A stretch of DNA of 29,673 bases from an uncultured Muribaculaceae bacterium (GCA_905209725.1 CAJLTZ010000023.1:1-29673), one strand, 5' to 3'. Positions 7,784 through 16,723 are shown, counted from the first letter of the stretch. Notes: generated from the sequence alone by a model not told the origin. Numbers and translations are program-made.

Positions 7784-7815
7784 AGAGTCGGAAGTATATC
7801 TCCCGGCTCTTTTTA
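7784..7815. terminator. Bidirectional terminator between rpe and dedA
   Basis: The arms AGAGTCGG (7784-7791) and CCGGCTCT (7803-7810) pair with one T-G wobble and are followed on the plus strand by TTTTATTTT. On the minus strand the hairpin is followed by TTGCTTTATTTT. It lies between two converging genes and can serve both. Confidence 0.8.
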
Positions 7816-7843
7816 TTTTCAGGTTCGATTGTCTTTACGCCTC

Positions 7844-8524
7844 CTATTCCTTAGGTTCCTTCTTGGAGAAGGCCTTGTAGAGGATGAAAATCACACACAG
7901 GCCGAAAAGAGCGTATCCGCCCCATGTGAGATAGCGGTTATATTCCTCTACCTTGTCGAAGAGGTCGGCAGGCGCCACATGCAGAGAGAGCCAGTAGCCC
8001 AGGAAAGCCAGGATGATGTTCCACACTCCAGCGCCGAGGGCTGTAAAAAGTGCGAATTTGCCCACATTCATCTTGCTGATGCCTGCCGGGATCGAGATGA
8101 GCTGACGTATGGCAGGAATCAACCGGCCAATAAATGTGGAGATGGCGCCGTGGCGGTCGAAATAATCCTCCGCTTTCTGCACTTTCGCCCTGTCGATAAG
8201 GCAAGCATGGGCAAAGCGGGTGTCGGCGAAACGATACACTACGGGACGTCCCACCCAGAGCGCGATATAATAATTGATGAAAGCGCCGGCGAGTGCACCA
8301 AGCGTAGCCACCACCACCACCAGATAGATATTCATGTCGGCACCGGCACCCGCATTCGTGCAAGCAAGATATGCAGCCGGAGGAACCACCACCTCCGAAG
8401 GAAATGGAATGAATGAGCTCTCTATCATCATAAAGACAAAAACGAAAAGATAATTCGCATTGTCCACAAACCACTGGAAAAATTGACTGGCATCGAAAAG
8501 CGCCAAGGGAATTAAATCTAACAT
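7844..8524 (-). CDS. DedA-family inner-membrane protein
   Basis: This 226-residue protein has the features of the DedA/SNARE-associated (VTT) family: MMIESSFIPFPSEVVVPPAAYLA, the glycine-rich GALAGAFINYYIALWVGR, and GRLIPAIRQLISIPAGISKMN. Members are multi-spanning inner-membrane proteins; several act in recycling of undecaprenyl phosphate or in membrane homeostasis, but which role applies here cannot be told from sequence. Several hydrophobic segments are visible, followed by a charged C-terminus (KAFSKKEPKE). It starts 4 bases after the stop of the antiporter gene and is the last gene of the fprA-antiporter-dedA run. Confidence 0.93.
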   Translation of the reverse strand: MLDLIPLALFDASQFFQWFVDNANYLFVFVFMMIESSFIPFPSEVVVPPAAYLACTNAGAGADMNIYLVVVVATLGALAGAFINYYIALWVGRPVVYRFADTRFAHACLIDRAKVQKAEDYFDRHGAISTFIGRLIPAIRQLISIPAGISKMNVGKFALFTALGAGVWNIILAFLGYWLSLHVAPADLFDKVEEYNRYLTWGGYALFGLCVIFILYKAFSKKEPKE

Positions 8525-8528
8525 GCTA

Positions 8529-9500
8529 TTACATTGTGATGTAAAGGGTTACTATATATGCCACATAGATGGCCACCATCAGTGCGCCCTCACCGCGTTT
8601 GATCAGGCGCGTACCGTTGAAACGCCCCACAATCCAGAAAAGCAGCGAGGAGCCGGCAAGCACAAGAAGGTCGAAAAGCGAAATCTGGCCAAACTGAAGA
8701 GGCTTGATAGTGGCTGTGAGCCCGAGCACCATGAAAATATTGAAGATATTGCTGCCAATCACATTTCCGAGACACAGCCCCGGGAATCCCTTCAGGGCTG
8801 CAGCCACGGAGGTGGCGAGTTCGGGAAGGGATGTGCCGGCAGCGAGGATTGTAAGACCGATAAGCGCCTCCGACCAGCCGAGCCTACGGGCGAGTCCGGT
8901 GGCACCATCCACGAACATATCGCCGCCACCAATCAGCGCGGCGAGTCCACCGACAAGGGCCACCAGCGCCACCCAGGTCTTCATTGGCTTGCGGCGGTTG
9001 GATTCCTCTTTCTCGGTTTCAGAAGGGGTCGTCCGTTTTGACGAAGCCACAGTGTAGCGCATGAATACTATAAAGAAGAGCAGCAGGATGATACCGTCCA
9101 CACGGGTGAGCTGCATGGGAGTGCCATCAAGCCAGGGGGCGCATCCCATCACGAGAAGAACCACCGACGAAAGCAGCACGAGGGGAATCTCGTTGACAAG
9201 AATGCCGGGTTTCACGGTGATTGGGCGCACCAGGGCCACAATGCCCACAATCATCATGATATTGAAGATGTTGCTTCCCACGATATTGCCTATTGCCATA
9301 TCGGTGGATGCATTGAAGGCGCTCGTGATTGACACCACGAGTTCAGGGGCGCTTGTCATCATCGACACCACAGTGAGGCCGACAATGAAATCCGACATGC
9401 CCATTTTTTTGGCCACGGCCACAGCGCCGTCGGTCATATAATTGGCGCCGCCAAGAATGAGCACGAGCCCCCCTATCAGGAGAAGAATATCGACAATCAC
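8529..9500 (-). CDS. Calcium/sodium antiporter, CaCA family (YrbG-like)
   Basis: This 323-residue protein shows the internal duplication typical of CaCA exchangers. Each half carries an alpha-repeat: TSAPELVVSITSAF with GNIVGSNIFNI in the first half, and AGTSLPELATSVAAAL with GNVIGSNIFNI in the second. The acidic residues of the two PEL motifs coordinate cations. About ten hydrophobic segments are expected, separated by a hydrophilic central loop (SSKRTTPSETEKEESNRR, ~residues 150-170). It probably exchanges Ca2+ for Na+ or H+ across the inner membrane. The gene begins 8 bases after the stop of the flavodiiron gene, so they share an operon. Confidence 0.94.
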   Translation of the reverse strand: MIVDILLLIGGLVLILGGANYMTDGAVAVAKKMGMSDFIVGLTVVSMMTSAPELVVSITSAFNASTDMAIGNIVGSNIFNIMMIVGIVALVRPITVKPGILVNEIPLVLLSSVVLLVMGCAPWLDGTPMQLTRVDGIILLLFFIVFMRYTVASSKRTTPSETEKEESNRRKPMKTWVALVALVGGLAALIGGGDMFVDGATGLARRLGWSEALIGLTILAAGTSLPELATSVAAALKGFPGLCLGNVIGSNIFNIFMVLGLTATIKPLQFGQISLFDLLVLAGSSLLFWIVGRFNGTRLIKRGEGALMVAIYVAYIVTLYITM

Positions 9501-9508
9501 TGCAGTTG

Positions 9509-10705
9509 TTATTTGGTGAGTTTGGCAGCGAAATCTGTTGCGAGCTTGCGGGCTGCGGCACGCGTATCGGAATCAAGCGACTGTTTGATGTCGAGACTGG
9601 CTACCACCGGCAGTTTAAGACGCTCGGCGAAAGCCTCAAACTGTTTCTTCACCACATCGGGAGCCCAGGTGAAGGAACCGAACGTAGCGAACACTTTGTT
9701 TTTCACTTCGCGGGTCTCCATGGCAATCATAAACTGCTCCACCGGGGGAAATAGACACATGGAATATGTGGCGCTGCCCACGATGAGACCCTCGTAACGG
9801 TAGGCGTCGCTAATCATGTCGCTCATCGAAGAGAAGGCTGCATTGTGCACGCGGATTGTTTTCACGCCGCATTCTGCAAGTGCACGGGCAATCTCTTCCG
9901 CCATCTCTGCAGTGTTGCCATACATCGAACCATAGATGATGGTTACGCCCGGCTCCGGTTCATGGCGGGAAAGTTTATCCACGAGCGCTACCACCTCGCC
10001 GGCACGCTCATGCCACACCGGTCCGTGGGTGCTACAGATATAGTCAATCTTCACTCCTGCGAGTTTTGCAAGGGCACGCTGCACAAAGCGCCCGTATTTG
10101 CCCACAATGTTGGAATAATATCTGTACATTTCCGGGAAATAGCGGTCGCAGTCCATCTCCGCATCAATCACACCGCCGTCGAGCGCTCCGAATGTGCCGA
10201 AGGCGTCGCCGGAGAAGAGAAGGGCATCCTCATCCACGTATGTCATCATCGTCTCAGGCCAGTGAACCATCGGCGTCAGGTAGAACCGTAGGGTCTTGTC
10301 GCCGAGCGAAAGGGTCTCCCCATCCTTGATTGTGATATAACGGTCGTCATCATTCACATGATAGAATCCCTTTACCATCTGGATGGTCTGCACATTGCCC
10401 ACTATCTTGATTTCCGGGAAACGGCTCACAATCTCGGGGATGGAGCCGCTGTGGTCGGGTTCCATATGGTTCACCACAAGATAGTCTATCTTCTTCGAGC
10501 CGATAATCTCCTTGATGTTGGTGCAGAATTCACGCACCTCATCGATATGCACAGTGTCGATCAGCGCAGTCTTCTCGCTGCCGCACACGATATATGAGTT
10601 ATAGCTTACGCCAAAATTCAGGGGCCACAATGCCTCGAAGAGAGTTGTGGTCCTGTCGTTCACGCCGGCATAGTGGATGCCGGGCAGTATTTTTCTGATA
10701 TTCAT
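9509..10705 (-). CDS. FprA-type flavodiiron protein (O2/NO reductase)
   Basis: A-type flavoproteins reduce O2 to water and/or NO to N2O in anaerobes. The N-terminal metallo-beta-lactamase-like domain (residues 1-245) keeps all expected diiron ligands: His80, Glu82, Asp84 and His85 in NHMEPDHSG, His148, Asp167 and His227 in STHGPVW. Residues ~254-398 form a flavodoxin domain with the FMN phosphate loop YGSMYGNTAEMA. There is no rubredoxin or NADH-oxidase extension, so it depends on a separate electron donor. At 398 residues it is the standard FprA size. It heads the three-gene minus-strand operon and faces the divergent DUF486 gene. Confidence 0.95.
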   Translation of the reverse strand: MNIRKILPGIHYAGVNDRTTTLFEALWPLNFGVSYNSYIVCGSEKTALIDTVHIDEVREFCTNIKEIIGSKKIDYLVVNHMEPDHSGSIPEIVSRFPEIKIVGNVQTIQMVKGFYHVNDDDRYITIKDGETLSLGDKTLRFYLTPMVHWPETMMTYVDEDALLFSGDAFGTFGALDGGVIDAEMDCDRYFPEMYRYYSNIVGKYGRFVQRALAKLAGVKIDYICSTHGPVWHERAGEVVALVDKLSRHEPEPGVTIIYGSMYGNTAEMAEEIARALAECGVKTIRVHNAAFSSMSDMISDAYRYEGLIVGSATYSMCLFPPVEQFMIAMETREVKNKVFATFGSFTWAPDVVKKQFEAFAERLKLPVVASLDIKQSLDSDTRAAARKLATDFAAKLTK

Positions 10706-10791
10706 CTGGATATGTTTTTCTTAGACCTTTGAAAGTCTCCAGCCGGAGTGAATATCCGGGGTCGCTCTCATACCTAACGCAAAAGATAATG

Positions 10792-10799
10792 CAAATTTA
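10792..10799 (-). promoter_or_regulatory. -7 box of the fprA operon promoter
   Basis: On the minus strand this reads TAAATTTG, an exact TAnnTTTG match, about 87 bases before the fprA start. No -33 element is evident. It is divergent to the box at 10812-10819. Confidence 0.45.
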
Positions 10800-10811
10800 C
10801 TCAATTTTTTG

Positions 10812-10819
10812 TAATTTTG
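10812..10819 (+). promoter_or_regulatory. -7 box of the DUF486-dus promoter
   Basis: TAATTTTG followed by C fits the Bacteroidetes -7 consensus. It lies 55 bases before the DUF486 start at 10875 and only 12 bases from the divergent fprA box, so the two promoters probably compete. Confidence 0.5.
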
Positions 10820-10874
10820 CGGGGTATTCCCGAAATATACGGGAGGACAATCAATTTCAATTGCTAAGGAAGAG

Positions 10875-11252
10875 ATGAAAACAGCCCTAATCACAGTGGC
10901 GCTTCTTGTGGTTTCCAATATATTCATGACATTTGCCTGGTATGGCCATCTTAAACTGCAGGAGACAGGCATATCGCGCAACTGGCCCTTGTTTGCGGTG
11001 ATACTCGTGTCATGGGGTATCGCACTATTTGAATATTGCTTCATGGTGCCGGCGAATAGAATCGGATTTAAGGAAAACGGCGGCCCATTTTCGCTTTTCG
11101 AACTGAAGATTATGCAGGAGGTGATTACCCTGATGGTTTTCACGGTTGTTGCCACCTTCCTTTTTCAGGGTGAGAAACTGCACTGGAACCATATCGCGGC
11201 ATTCCTCTGCCTGATAGGCGCAGTGGTTTTTACATTTTTACCATCGAAATAG
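10875..11252 (+). CDS. DUF486 family small membrane protein (DMT superfamily)
   Basis: This 125-residue protein has four hydrophobic segments and the DUF486 signatures TFAWYGHLK, SWGIALFEYCFMVPANRIG and LKIMQEVITLMVF. DUF486 proteins belong to the drug/metabolite transporter superfamily and resemble half-size EmrE-like transporters, but no substrate is established. It is translated just ahead of dus: its stop at 11252 is 3 bases before the dus ATG. The functional link to tRNA modification, if any, is unknown. Confidence 0.92.
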   Translation: MKTALITVALLVVSNIFMTFAWYGHLKLQETGISRNWPLFAVILVSWGIALFEYCFMVPANRIGFKENGGPFSLFELKIMQEVITLMVFTVVATFLFQGEKLHWNHIAAFLCLIGAVVFTFLPSK

Positions 11253-11255
11253 AAT

Positions 11256-12182
11256 ATGAATATATATACAGCACCCATACAGGGACATACCGATGCCGCA
11301 TGGCGACATTTCCATCAGCAGGTGTATGGCGGCAAGAACCGCTATTTCACGCCGTTCATGCGTCTTGAGCATGGGGAAGCCAGATCACGCGACATCCGGG
11401 ATTTCACCAACGAACTTAATGCCGGACTGGACCTCGAACCGCAGGTGATATTCCGCAATATGGAGGAACTCGAGCCTCTGATTGCGGCGCTTGCCGATGA
11501 GGGAGCCACACGCATCAATCTCAACATCGGCTGCCCATTTCCCCTTCAGACCGGCAAAGGACGTGGAGCCGGATTTATCGCCAATACCGAAGAGGCCGCA
11601 CGCCTGCCGGAAACACTTTCCCACTGGCCCGGCATCTCGTTCTCGCTGAAAATGCGGCTCGGATTTGCCGACCCTGAGGAATGGCGCGGAATCATCGACA
11701 CGCTCAATTCTTTGGACTTGCGGTTTGTGGCATTGCATCCCCGTGTGGCTCGACAGCAATATGGCGGAGAGGTGGATATGGCTCAGTTTGAGGAATTCCT
11801 GAAAGCAAGCAAAAATCCTGTGATTTATAACGGCGACCTCCGAACTCCGACCGATGTGGCAAAAATCGCGCAGCAATTTCCAGACATCGAGGGAGTGATG
11901 CTGGGAAGAGGTCTATTGGGACGCCCCTCGCTTGCGGCAGAAGTGGCGGAAGGGAAGGAATGGAGCCATGAGCAACGCATCGAATCGATGAAGAAATTCC
12001 ACCGCCGCCTCCTCAATCATTATGAGGAAACGCTGCAAGGCGACTCTCAGGTGCTCTCCAAAATCAAACCCTTCTGGGAATATGCTGAGGATGAAATCGG
12101 ACGCAAAGCCTGGAAAGCGATCAAGAAAGCCACCAACATTCCCAAATATCATTCCGCCCTACCCCTCATAAGCGCAGATTAA
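11256..12182 (+). CDS. dus: tRNA-dihydrouridine synthase
   Basis: Dus enzymes are FMN-dependent TIM-barrel reductases that make dihydrouridine in the tRNA D-loop. The protein has TAPIQGHTD at the start, the catalytic Cys93 in NLNIGCPFPLQTGKGRGAGF, the FMN-contacting LKMRLGF and ALHPR, and GVMLGRGLLGRP near residue 215. The 308-residue length is normal. Which D-loop position it modifies cannot be read from sequence. It shares an operon with the DUF486 gene and ends at a strong bidirectional terminator. Confidence 0.94.
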   Translation: MNIYTAPIQGHTDAAWRHFHQQVYGGKNRYFTPFMRLEHGEARSRDIRDFTNELNAGLDLEPQVIFRNMEELEPLIAALADEGATRINLNIGCPFPLQTGKGRGAGFIANTEEAARLPETLSHWPGISFSLKMRLGFADPEEWRGIIDTLNSLDLRFVALHPRVARQQYGGEVDMAQFEEFLKASKNPVIYNGDLRTPTDVAKIAQQFPDIEGVMLGRGLLGRPSLAAEVAEGKEWSHEQRIESMKKFHRRLLNHYEETLQGDSQVLSKIKPFWEYAEDEIGRKAWKAIKKATNIPKYHSALPLISAD

Positions 12183-12229
12183 CCGGGGCTCACATTGCTA
12201 ATTGCATTGAATCGCCCCCCAAAAATATA

Positions 12230-12263
12230 GAGCGTGCCAAAACCGGCACGCTCATATTTTTTT
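12230..12263. terminator. Bidirectional terminator between dus and glnN
   Basis: A perfect 9-bp stem, GAGCGTGCC (12230-12238) with GGCACGCTC (12245-12253), has a 6-base loop and is followed by ATATTTTTTTG on the plus strand. On the minus strand it is followed by TATATTTTTGGGG. It separates two converging genes. Confidence 0.9.
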
Positions 12264-12279
12264 GTATGAATATCCGAAA

Positions 12280-14472
12280 TTAGCGGATAAAGAGAAGTTC
12301 GCGATATTTGGGAAGGGGCCAGATCTCATTATCCACCATCAGTTCGAGAGAGTCGATGCTCTTGCGGATTTTCTCCATCAGGGGCACCACATTGTCGTGA
12401 TATGCGATTGCCTTGGAGCGCTCGTCGGGCATGCGGTTGGCCTTATGGCGCTCAGCCACCATATCGTCGACACCTTTGCGGATAGCCTCGATATTCTCCG
12501 ATATGCTCTCGATATTGCTCATGCCGGGAGCGGCCACTTTTGCGGCCTTCTTTTCTCCGAACACTTTATGGATCTTATACACATTGTCGAGCAGCAGGCC
12601 CTGATAACGCACAGCCGCAGGAGTGATATGGTTGATGGCAAGGTCGCCGAGCACGCGGCTCTCAATCTGTACCTTCTTGGAATACATCTCCCACTTCACC
12701 TCGTTGCGCGCCTCAATCTCCTTGCGCGAAAGCACGCCTGTGCGCTCAAACATCTCCACAGATTGCGGCAGCATATAGCGGTCGTACATGAGAGGCGCGG
12801 AGGTTTCCACATCGAGTCCGCGCTTAGCGGCTTCCTGTTTCCATTCCTCGCTATAACCGTTGCCATCGAAATGGATGGCTTTCGACTCGCTAATAAGCTT
12901 TTTCACCTCTTCGAGGATGGCAGTTTCAAGCGGTTCGCCCTTGGCAAGACGCGCCTCCACACTGTCGGCGAAGAGGTTGAGCTGGTCGGCCACGGCGGCA
13001 TCCAGGGCTATGAGGGCTGCTGCATTATTGGCCGATGATCCTACGGCTCGATATTCGAAGCGGTTGCCGGTGAAGGCAAATGGGCTCGTGCGGTTGCGGT
13101 CGGTGTTGTCGAGCATAAGGTCGGGAATCTGCGCCACATCCAGGCTGATTGTGGTTTTACCGTCGAGCGTAAGCGAGGATGCGGTGTCGGTATGAAGCAC
13201 CTTGTCGAGAATCTCGCTCACCTGCGACCCGAGGAACATCGAGATGATTGCCGGAGGCGCCTCGTTGGCACCAAGTCGGTGGGCATTCGTGGCATTTACG
13301 ATGGATGCCTTGAGAAGTCCGTTGTGCCTATGCACAGCCGCCATCACATTCGCCACGAAGGTGATAAACCGGAAATTATCGCTGCCTGTCTTGCCGGGCG
13401 AGAAAAGAAGAATGCCTGTATCTGTGCCAAGACTCCAGTTGTTATGCTTGCCGCTTCCGTTCACTCCGGCGAAGGGCTTCTCATGAAGGAGCACACGGAA
13501 ATTGTGGCGCTTTGCCACCTCCTCCATCACCGACATCAGCAGCAGGTTATGGTCATTGGCAAGGTTGGCCTCCTCAAACACCGGCGCAAGTTCGAACTGG
13601 TTGGGCGCCACCTCATTGTGGCGGGTCTTTGCAGGGATTCCAAGGCGGTGGCATTCTGTCTCGAGGTCGAGCATGAATGCTTCCACACGGCTCGGAATCG
13701 AACCGAAGTAATGGTCCTCAAGCTGCTGGTTCTTGGCCGATTCGTGTCCCATCAGGGTGCGACCGGTCATCACAAGGTCGGGACGTGCGGCATAAAGCGC
13801 CTCATCCACAAGGAAATACTCCTGCTCCCAACCGAGATAAGTAATCACATGGCTCACCTCCGGATTGAACATACGGGCCACGCGGGTGGCGGCCTTGTCG
13901 ATGCTGTTGAGGCCGCGGAGAAGCGGGGTTTTGTAGTCGAGGCTTTCCCCTGTGTAGGAGATGAACACGGTAGGGATGCAGAGAGTATTGTCCACGATGA
14001 ATGCGGGCGAAGAGATGTCCCATGCCGAATAGCCGCGGGCCTCGAATGTGTTGCGGATGCCGCCGCTGGGGAAGGAGGAGGCGTCAGGTTCCTGCTGCAC
14101 AAGAATCTTGCCTGTGAATTCCTCCACCACCCCACCCTTTCCGTCGTGCTCGATGAATGCATCGTGCTTCTCGGCGGTGCTTCCGGTGAGAGGTGCGAAC
14201 CAGTGGGTGTAGTGACGTGCGCCGTGATCCACAGCCCACCGCTTCATGCCGGCTGCCACGCTGTCGGCAAGTTCGCGCGATAGTGTCTTGCGATTGTCGA
14301 TAGCATCCACAAGAGCATCGTAAGTGGCCTTGGGGAGATACTCGAACATGCTCCGGCGGTCGAACACAAGGCTGCCGTAGTATTCCTCCACACGTTCCTT
14401 GGGGAGTTCCACTTTCACGGCCTTGCGTGCCGAAGCTTCCTGAACACTTTTGAACCTAAGATTTGATGACAT
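12280..14472 (-). CDS. glnN: Glutamine synthetase type III
   Basis: GSIII joins ammonia and glutamate to glutamine with ATP; it is the large, dodecameric form typical of Bacteroides relatives. The 730-residue length is characteristic. Key motifs are the N-terminal GSIII block (VFDRRSMFEYLPK, 37-48), GWEQEYF at 214-220 with metal-binding glutamates, NEVAPNQFELAPVFEE at 286-301, and the glycine-rich KPFAGVNGSGKHNNWS at 332-347. A long helical C-terminal part (~600-715) is also typical of the class. It appears to be a single-gene unit: a terminator for the dap genes lies just upstream and a bidirectional terminator just downstream. Regulation by nitrogen status is expected for the family but not shown by the sequence. 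Confidence 0.96.
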   Translation of the reverse strand: MSSNLRFKSVQEASARKAVKVELPKERVEEYYGSLVFDRRSMFEYLPKATYDALVDAIDNRKTLSRELADSVAAGMKRWAVDHGARHYTHWFAPLTGSTAEKHDAFIEHDGKGGVVEEFTGKILVQQEPDASSFPSGGIRNTFEARGYSAWDISSPAFIVDNTLCIPTVFISYTGESLDYKTPLLRGLNSIDKAATRVARMFNPEVSHVITYLGWEQEYFLVDEALYAARPDLVMTGRTLMGHESAKNQQLEDHYFGSIPSRVEAFMLDLETECHRLGIPAKTRHNEVAPNQFELAPVFEEANLANDHNLLLMSVMEEVAKRHNFRVLLHEKPFAGVNGSGKHNNWSLGTDTGILLFSPGKTGSDNFRFITFVANVMAAVHRHNGLLKASIVNATNAHRLGANEAPPAIISMFLGSQVSEILDKVLHTDTASSLTLDGKTTISLDVAQIPDLMLDNTDRNRTSPFAFTGNRFEYRAVGSSANNAAALIALDAAVADQLNLFADSVEARLAKGEPLETAILEEVKKLISESKAIHFDGNGYSEEWKQEAAKRGLDVETSAPLMYDRYMLPQSVEMFERTGVLSRKEIEARNEVKWEMYSKKVQIESRVLGDLAINHITPAAVRYQGLLLDNVYKIHKVFGEKKAAKVAAPGMSNIESISENIEAIRKGVDDMVAERHKANRMPDERSKAIAYHDNVVPLMEKIRKSIDSLELMVDNEIWPLPKYRELLFIR

Positions 14473-14522
14473 ACTGGTAATGGATTTAGTGTATAAAGTA
14501 TGTATGTGTAAGAATTACCTGT

Positions 14523-14558
14523 AAAAAGACGCGCCGGCCACCCTTCGGGGCGACCGGC
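14523..14558 (-). terminator. Terminator of the dapF-dapL operon
   Basis: An 11-bp stem with two wobble pairs (arms 14548-14558 and 14533-14543 on the minus strand, tetraloop CGAA) is followed by GCGTCTTTTT. It begins 11 bases after the dapL stop and is a standard intrinsic terminator. Confidence 0.92.
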
Positions 14559-14568
14559 ATGTGATAGC

Positions 14569-15792
14569 TTATTTGAGAGCGAGGATCCGGCGCATGGCCT
14601 CCTCGGTGTTTTCGCGGGTGTTGAAGCCCGTGAGGCGGATGTAACCCTCACCGGCATCTCCGAAACCGACTCCGGGAGTGCAACTGATGTTGGCATCCCT
14701 GAGGCATTTCTCGAAAAGGTCCCACGACCCTTCACCACCCGGCGACTTCACCCAGATATAAGGTGAGTCCTTTCCGCCGAACACGGTGAAGCCGGCTTCC
14801 GACATGCGCTTGCGGATGAGCGCCGCATTGGCAAGGTAATAGTCCACATTCTCCCTTACCTGCCGCTTGCCCTCTTCTGAATAAAGGGCCTCGACGCCAC
14901 GCTGGATAATGTAGGAGGCACCGTTGAACTTGGTGGTCTGGCGGCGCAACCAGAGTTTGCGCAATTGCACTTCGCGGCCGTCGGCGTCGATGCCTGTAAG
15001 GTCGGTCGGCACCACGGTGTAGCCGCATCGCAGACCGGTGAAACCTGCCGTCTTCGAAAAACTGCGTACCTCAATAGCCACCTTGCGCGCTCCCTCAATC
15101 TCATAGATGGAAAGAGGAACGTCGGGGCTTGTCACATAAGCGCAATATGCGGAGTCGTAGATGATGAGCGCCTTGTTGGCAATAGCGTAATCTACCCATG
15201 CCGTGAGTTCTTCGCGGGTGAAGGCCACGCCGGTGGGATTGGCCGGTGAGCAAAGGAAAATCACGTCGGCGTGAGCGGCAGGAGGCACGGGCTTGAAGCC
15301 ATTCTCCTCATTGCATACGAGATATACGAAGCGGCTCCAGCGGCCGTTGACGAGTTCGCCCCCGCGACCGTCAATCACATTGGAATCCACATAAACGGGA
15401 TAGCCGGGGTCGGCCACAGCCACTATCGAGTCTTCCGAATAGATGTCACCAAGATTTCCGAGGTCACTCTTTGCACCGTCGCTGATGAAAATCTCATCGG
15501 CGCTGATGTTGATGCCTCGTGCGGCATAGTCATTCTCGGCAACGGCATTGCGCAGGAAGTCATATCCCTGCTCGGGGCCATAACCGTGAAAGGTCTGCTT
15601 GCTGGCCATATGGTCCACGGCCTCGTGCATCGCTTTGAGGGAGGCTGCGGGAATCGGGAGCGTCACATCGCCGATATCCATGCGGATCACATCCACACCG
15701 GGATTCGCCTCCTTGAATTCTCTCAGTTTGCGAGCCACTGTGGAAAACAGATACGACTCGGGGAGTTTTTCGAAATTATCGTTGATTCTCAT
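14569..15792 (-). CDS. dapL: LL-diaminopimelate aminotransferase
   Basis: DapL converts tetrahydrodipicolinate and glutamate directly to LL-diaminopimelate, bypassing the acylated DapD/C/E steps of lysine and peptidoglycan synthesis. It is a class I/II PLP aminotransferase of 407 residues. Family landmarks are the N-terminal NDNFEKLPESYLFSTVARKL, GYGPEQGYDFLR, SPANPTGVAFT, and the PLP lysine Lys247 in RSFSKTAGFTG. An in-frame ATG 24 codons further upstream (15864) would overlap dapF and add a non-homologous segment, so I chose 15792. It follows dapF by 52 bases and takes its product directly: DapF then makes the meso form. Confidence 0.95.
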   Translation of the reverse strand: MRINDNFEKLPESYLFSTVARKLREFKEANPGVDVIRMDIGDVTLPIPAASLKAMHEAVDHMASKQTFHGYGPEQGYDFLRNAVAENDYAARGINISADEIFISDGAKSDLGNLGDIYSEDSIVAVADPGYPVYVDSNVIDGRGGELVNGRWSRFVYLVCNEENGFKPVPPAAHADVIFLCSPANPTGVAFTREELTAWVDYAIANKALIIYDSAYCAYVTSPDVPLSIYEIEGARKVAIEVRSFSKTAGFTGLRCGYTVVPTDLTGIDADGREVQLRKLWLRRQTTKFNGASYIIQRGVEALYSEEGKRQVRENVDYYLANAALIRKRMSEAGFTVFGGKDSPYIWVKSPGGEGSWDLFEKCLRDANISCTPGVGFGDAGEGYIRLTGFNTRENTEEAMRRILALK

Positions 15793-15844
15793 CTGAAATG
15801 AATCGTTTTTTAAGAAAAAAGAACTATATCCTGTAGAATAACAA

Positions 15845-16711
15845 TTAACGATAGAAAATTCCATCGCAAATAAATTCAGCAGGGCCTGTCATAATCACAT
15901 GGCCGGTGGTTTCATCCCACTTTATATGGAGAGTGCCTCCGGTGAGGACGATATCCACCTCACGTCCACCCTCGGTGAGGCCATTGAGGATTGCAGCCAC
16001 AGCCGTGGCGCAAGCGCCGGTGCCGCAGGCGAGGGTCTCGCCAGTGCCACGTTCCCACACGCGCATCTCGATTCGTTCGGGCGATGCCACGCGGGCAAAC
16101 TCAATATTGGCTTTGCGGGGGAAAATCTCGGCCACCTCGAGCTGCGGGCCTTCACCGAGCACCACTTCATCGGAAAGATTGTCGGTAAAAATCACACCGT
16201 GTGGATTTCCCATGCTCACGCCCGTGATGCGGTATTCCTTACCGCCGAGGCAGAAAGGCTCGCTGATTCTCTTCTCCGGGTCGCTGCTTGCCACGGGGAT
16301 ATCCACAGGCCTAAGCACAGGCTCGCCCATATCCACGGATACGGAAACCACGCAGCCTTCCTCCACATTGAGATGAAGGATCTTTATACCCGCAAGGGTT
16401 TCGAGAGTTACTACGGTTTTGGATGTGAGGCCACGTTCATACACATATTTGCCGATGCACCGGGAAGCGTTGCCGCACATTTCAGCCTCGCTGCCATCGG
16501 AATTAAACATGCGCATTCTGAAATCAGCCTTATCAGAGAGCATAATCACCACCAGACCGTCGCTGCCGATGCCGAAATGGCGGTCGCTCACCCTGCGGGC
16601 GAGATCTGCGAGGTCGTGGGGTTGAGTCTTAGTTCCATCAATATAGATGTAGTCATTGCCGGCGCCATGCATTTTGGCAAACGGCACTTTCTCTTTGCCT
16701 TTGACTTCCAT
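15845..16711 (-). CDS. dapF: Diaminopimelate epimerase
   Basis: DapF interconverts LL- and meso-diaminopimelate, giving the peptidoglycan cross-linking residue and the precursor of lysine. It is a cofactor-free two-cysteine racemase. The catalytic pair is visible: Cys79 in AEMCGNASRC and Cys229 in LACGTGACA. MHGAGNDYIYID near the start and MGNPHGVIF at ~167-175 are further signatures. The length of 288 residues is slightly long because of an N-terminal MEVKGKEKVP extension. It is the first gene of the operon with dapL. A TAATTTTG box lies only 5 bases upstream of the ATG. Confidence 0.95.
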   Translation of the reverse strand: MEVKGKEKVPFAKMHGAGNDYIYIDGTKTQPHDLADLARRVSDRHFGIGSDGLVVIMLSDKADFRMRMFNSDGSEAEMCGNASRCIGKYVYERGLTSKTVVTLETLAGIKILHLNVEEGCVVSVSVDMGEPVLRPVDIPVASSDPEKRISEPFCLGGKEYRITGVSMGNPHGVIFTDNLSDEVVLGEGPQLEVAEIFPRKANIEFARVASPERIEMRVWERGTGETLACGTGACATAVAAILNGLTEGGREVDIVLTGGTLHIKWDETTGHVIMTGPAEFICDGIFYR

Positions 16712-16715
16712 GCCA

Positions 16716-16723
16716 CAAAATTA
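16716..16723 (-). promoter_or_regulatory. -7-like box immediately upstream of dapF
   Basis: On the minus strand this reads TAATTTTG, an exact consensus match, but it ends 5 bases before the ATG at 16711. If used, the transcript would start at or next to the start codon. No -33 element is seen, so a chance match in AT-rich DNA is possible. Confidence 0.3.

Noticed and set aside
12262..13038. 258-codon plus-strand frame
   Set aside because: Antisense to the C-terminal part of glnN and begins inside the dus/glnN terminator.
13192..14283. 363-codon plus-strand frame
   Set aside because: It is antisense to glnN, which is certain from its GSIII motifs; the translation is Cys/His-rich and unlike any family I know.
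15793..15864. Upstream in-frame start for dapL
   Set aside because: It would overlap the end of dapF and add 24 residues absent from the family; the ATG at 15792 gives the normal DapL beginning.
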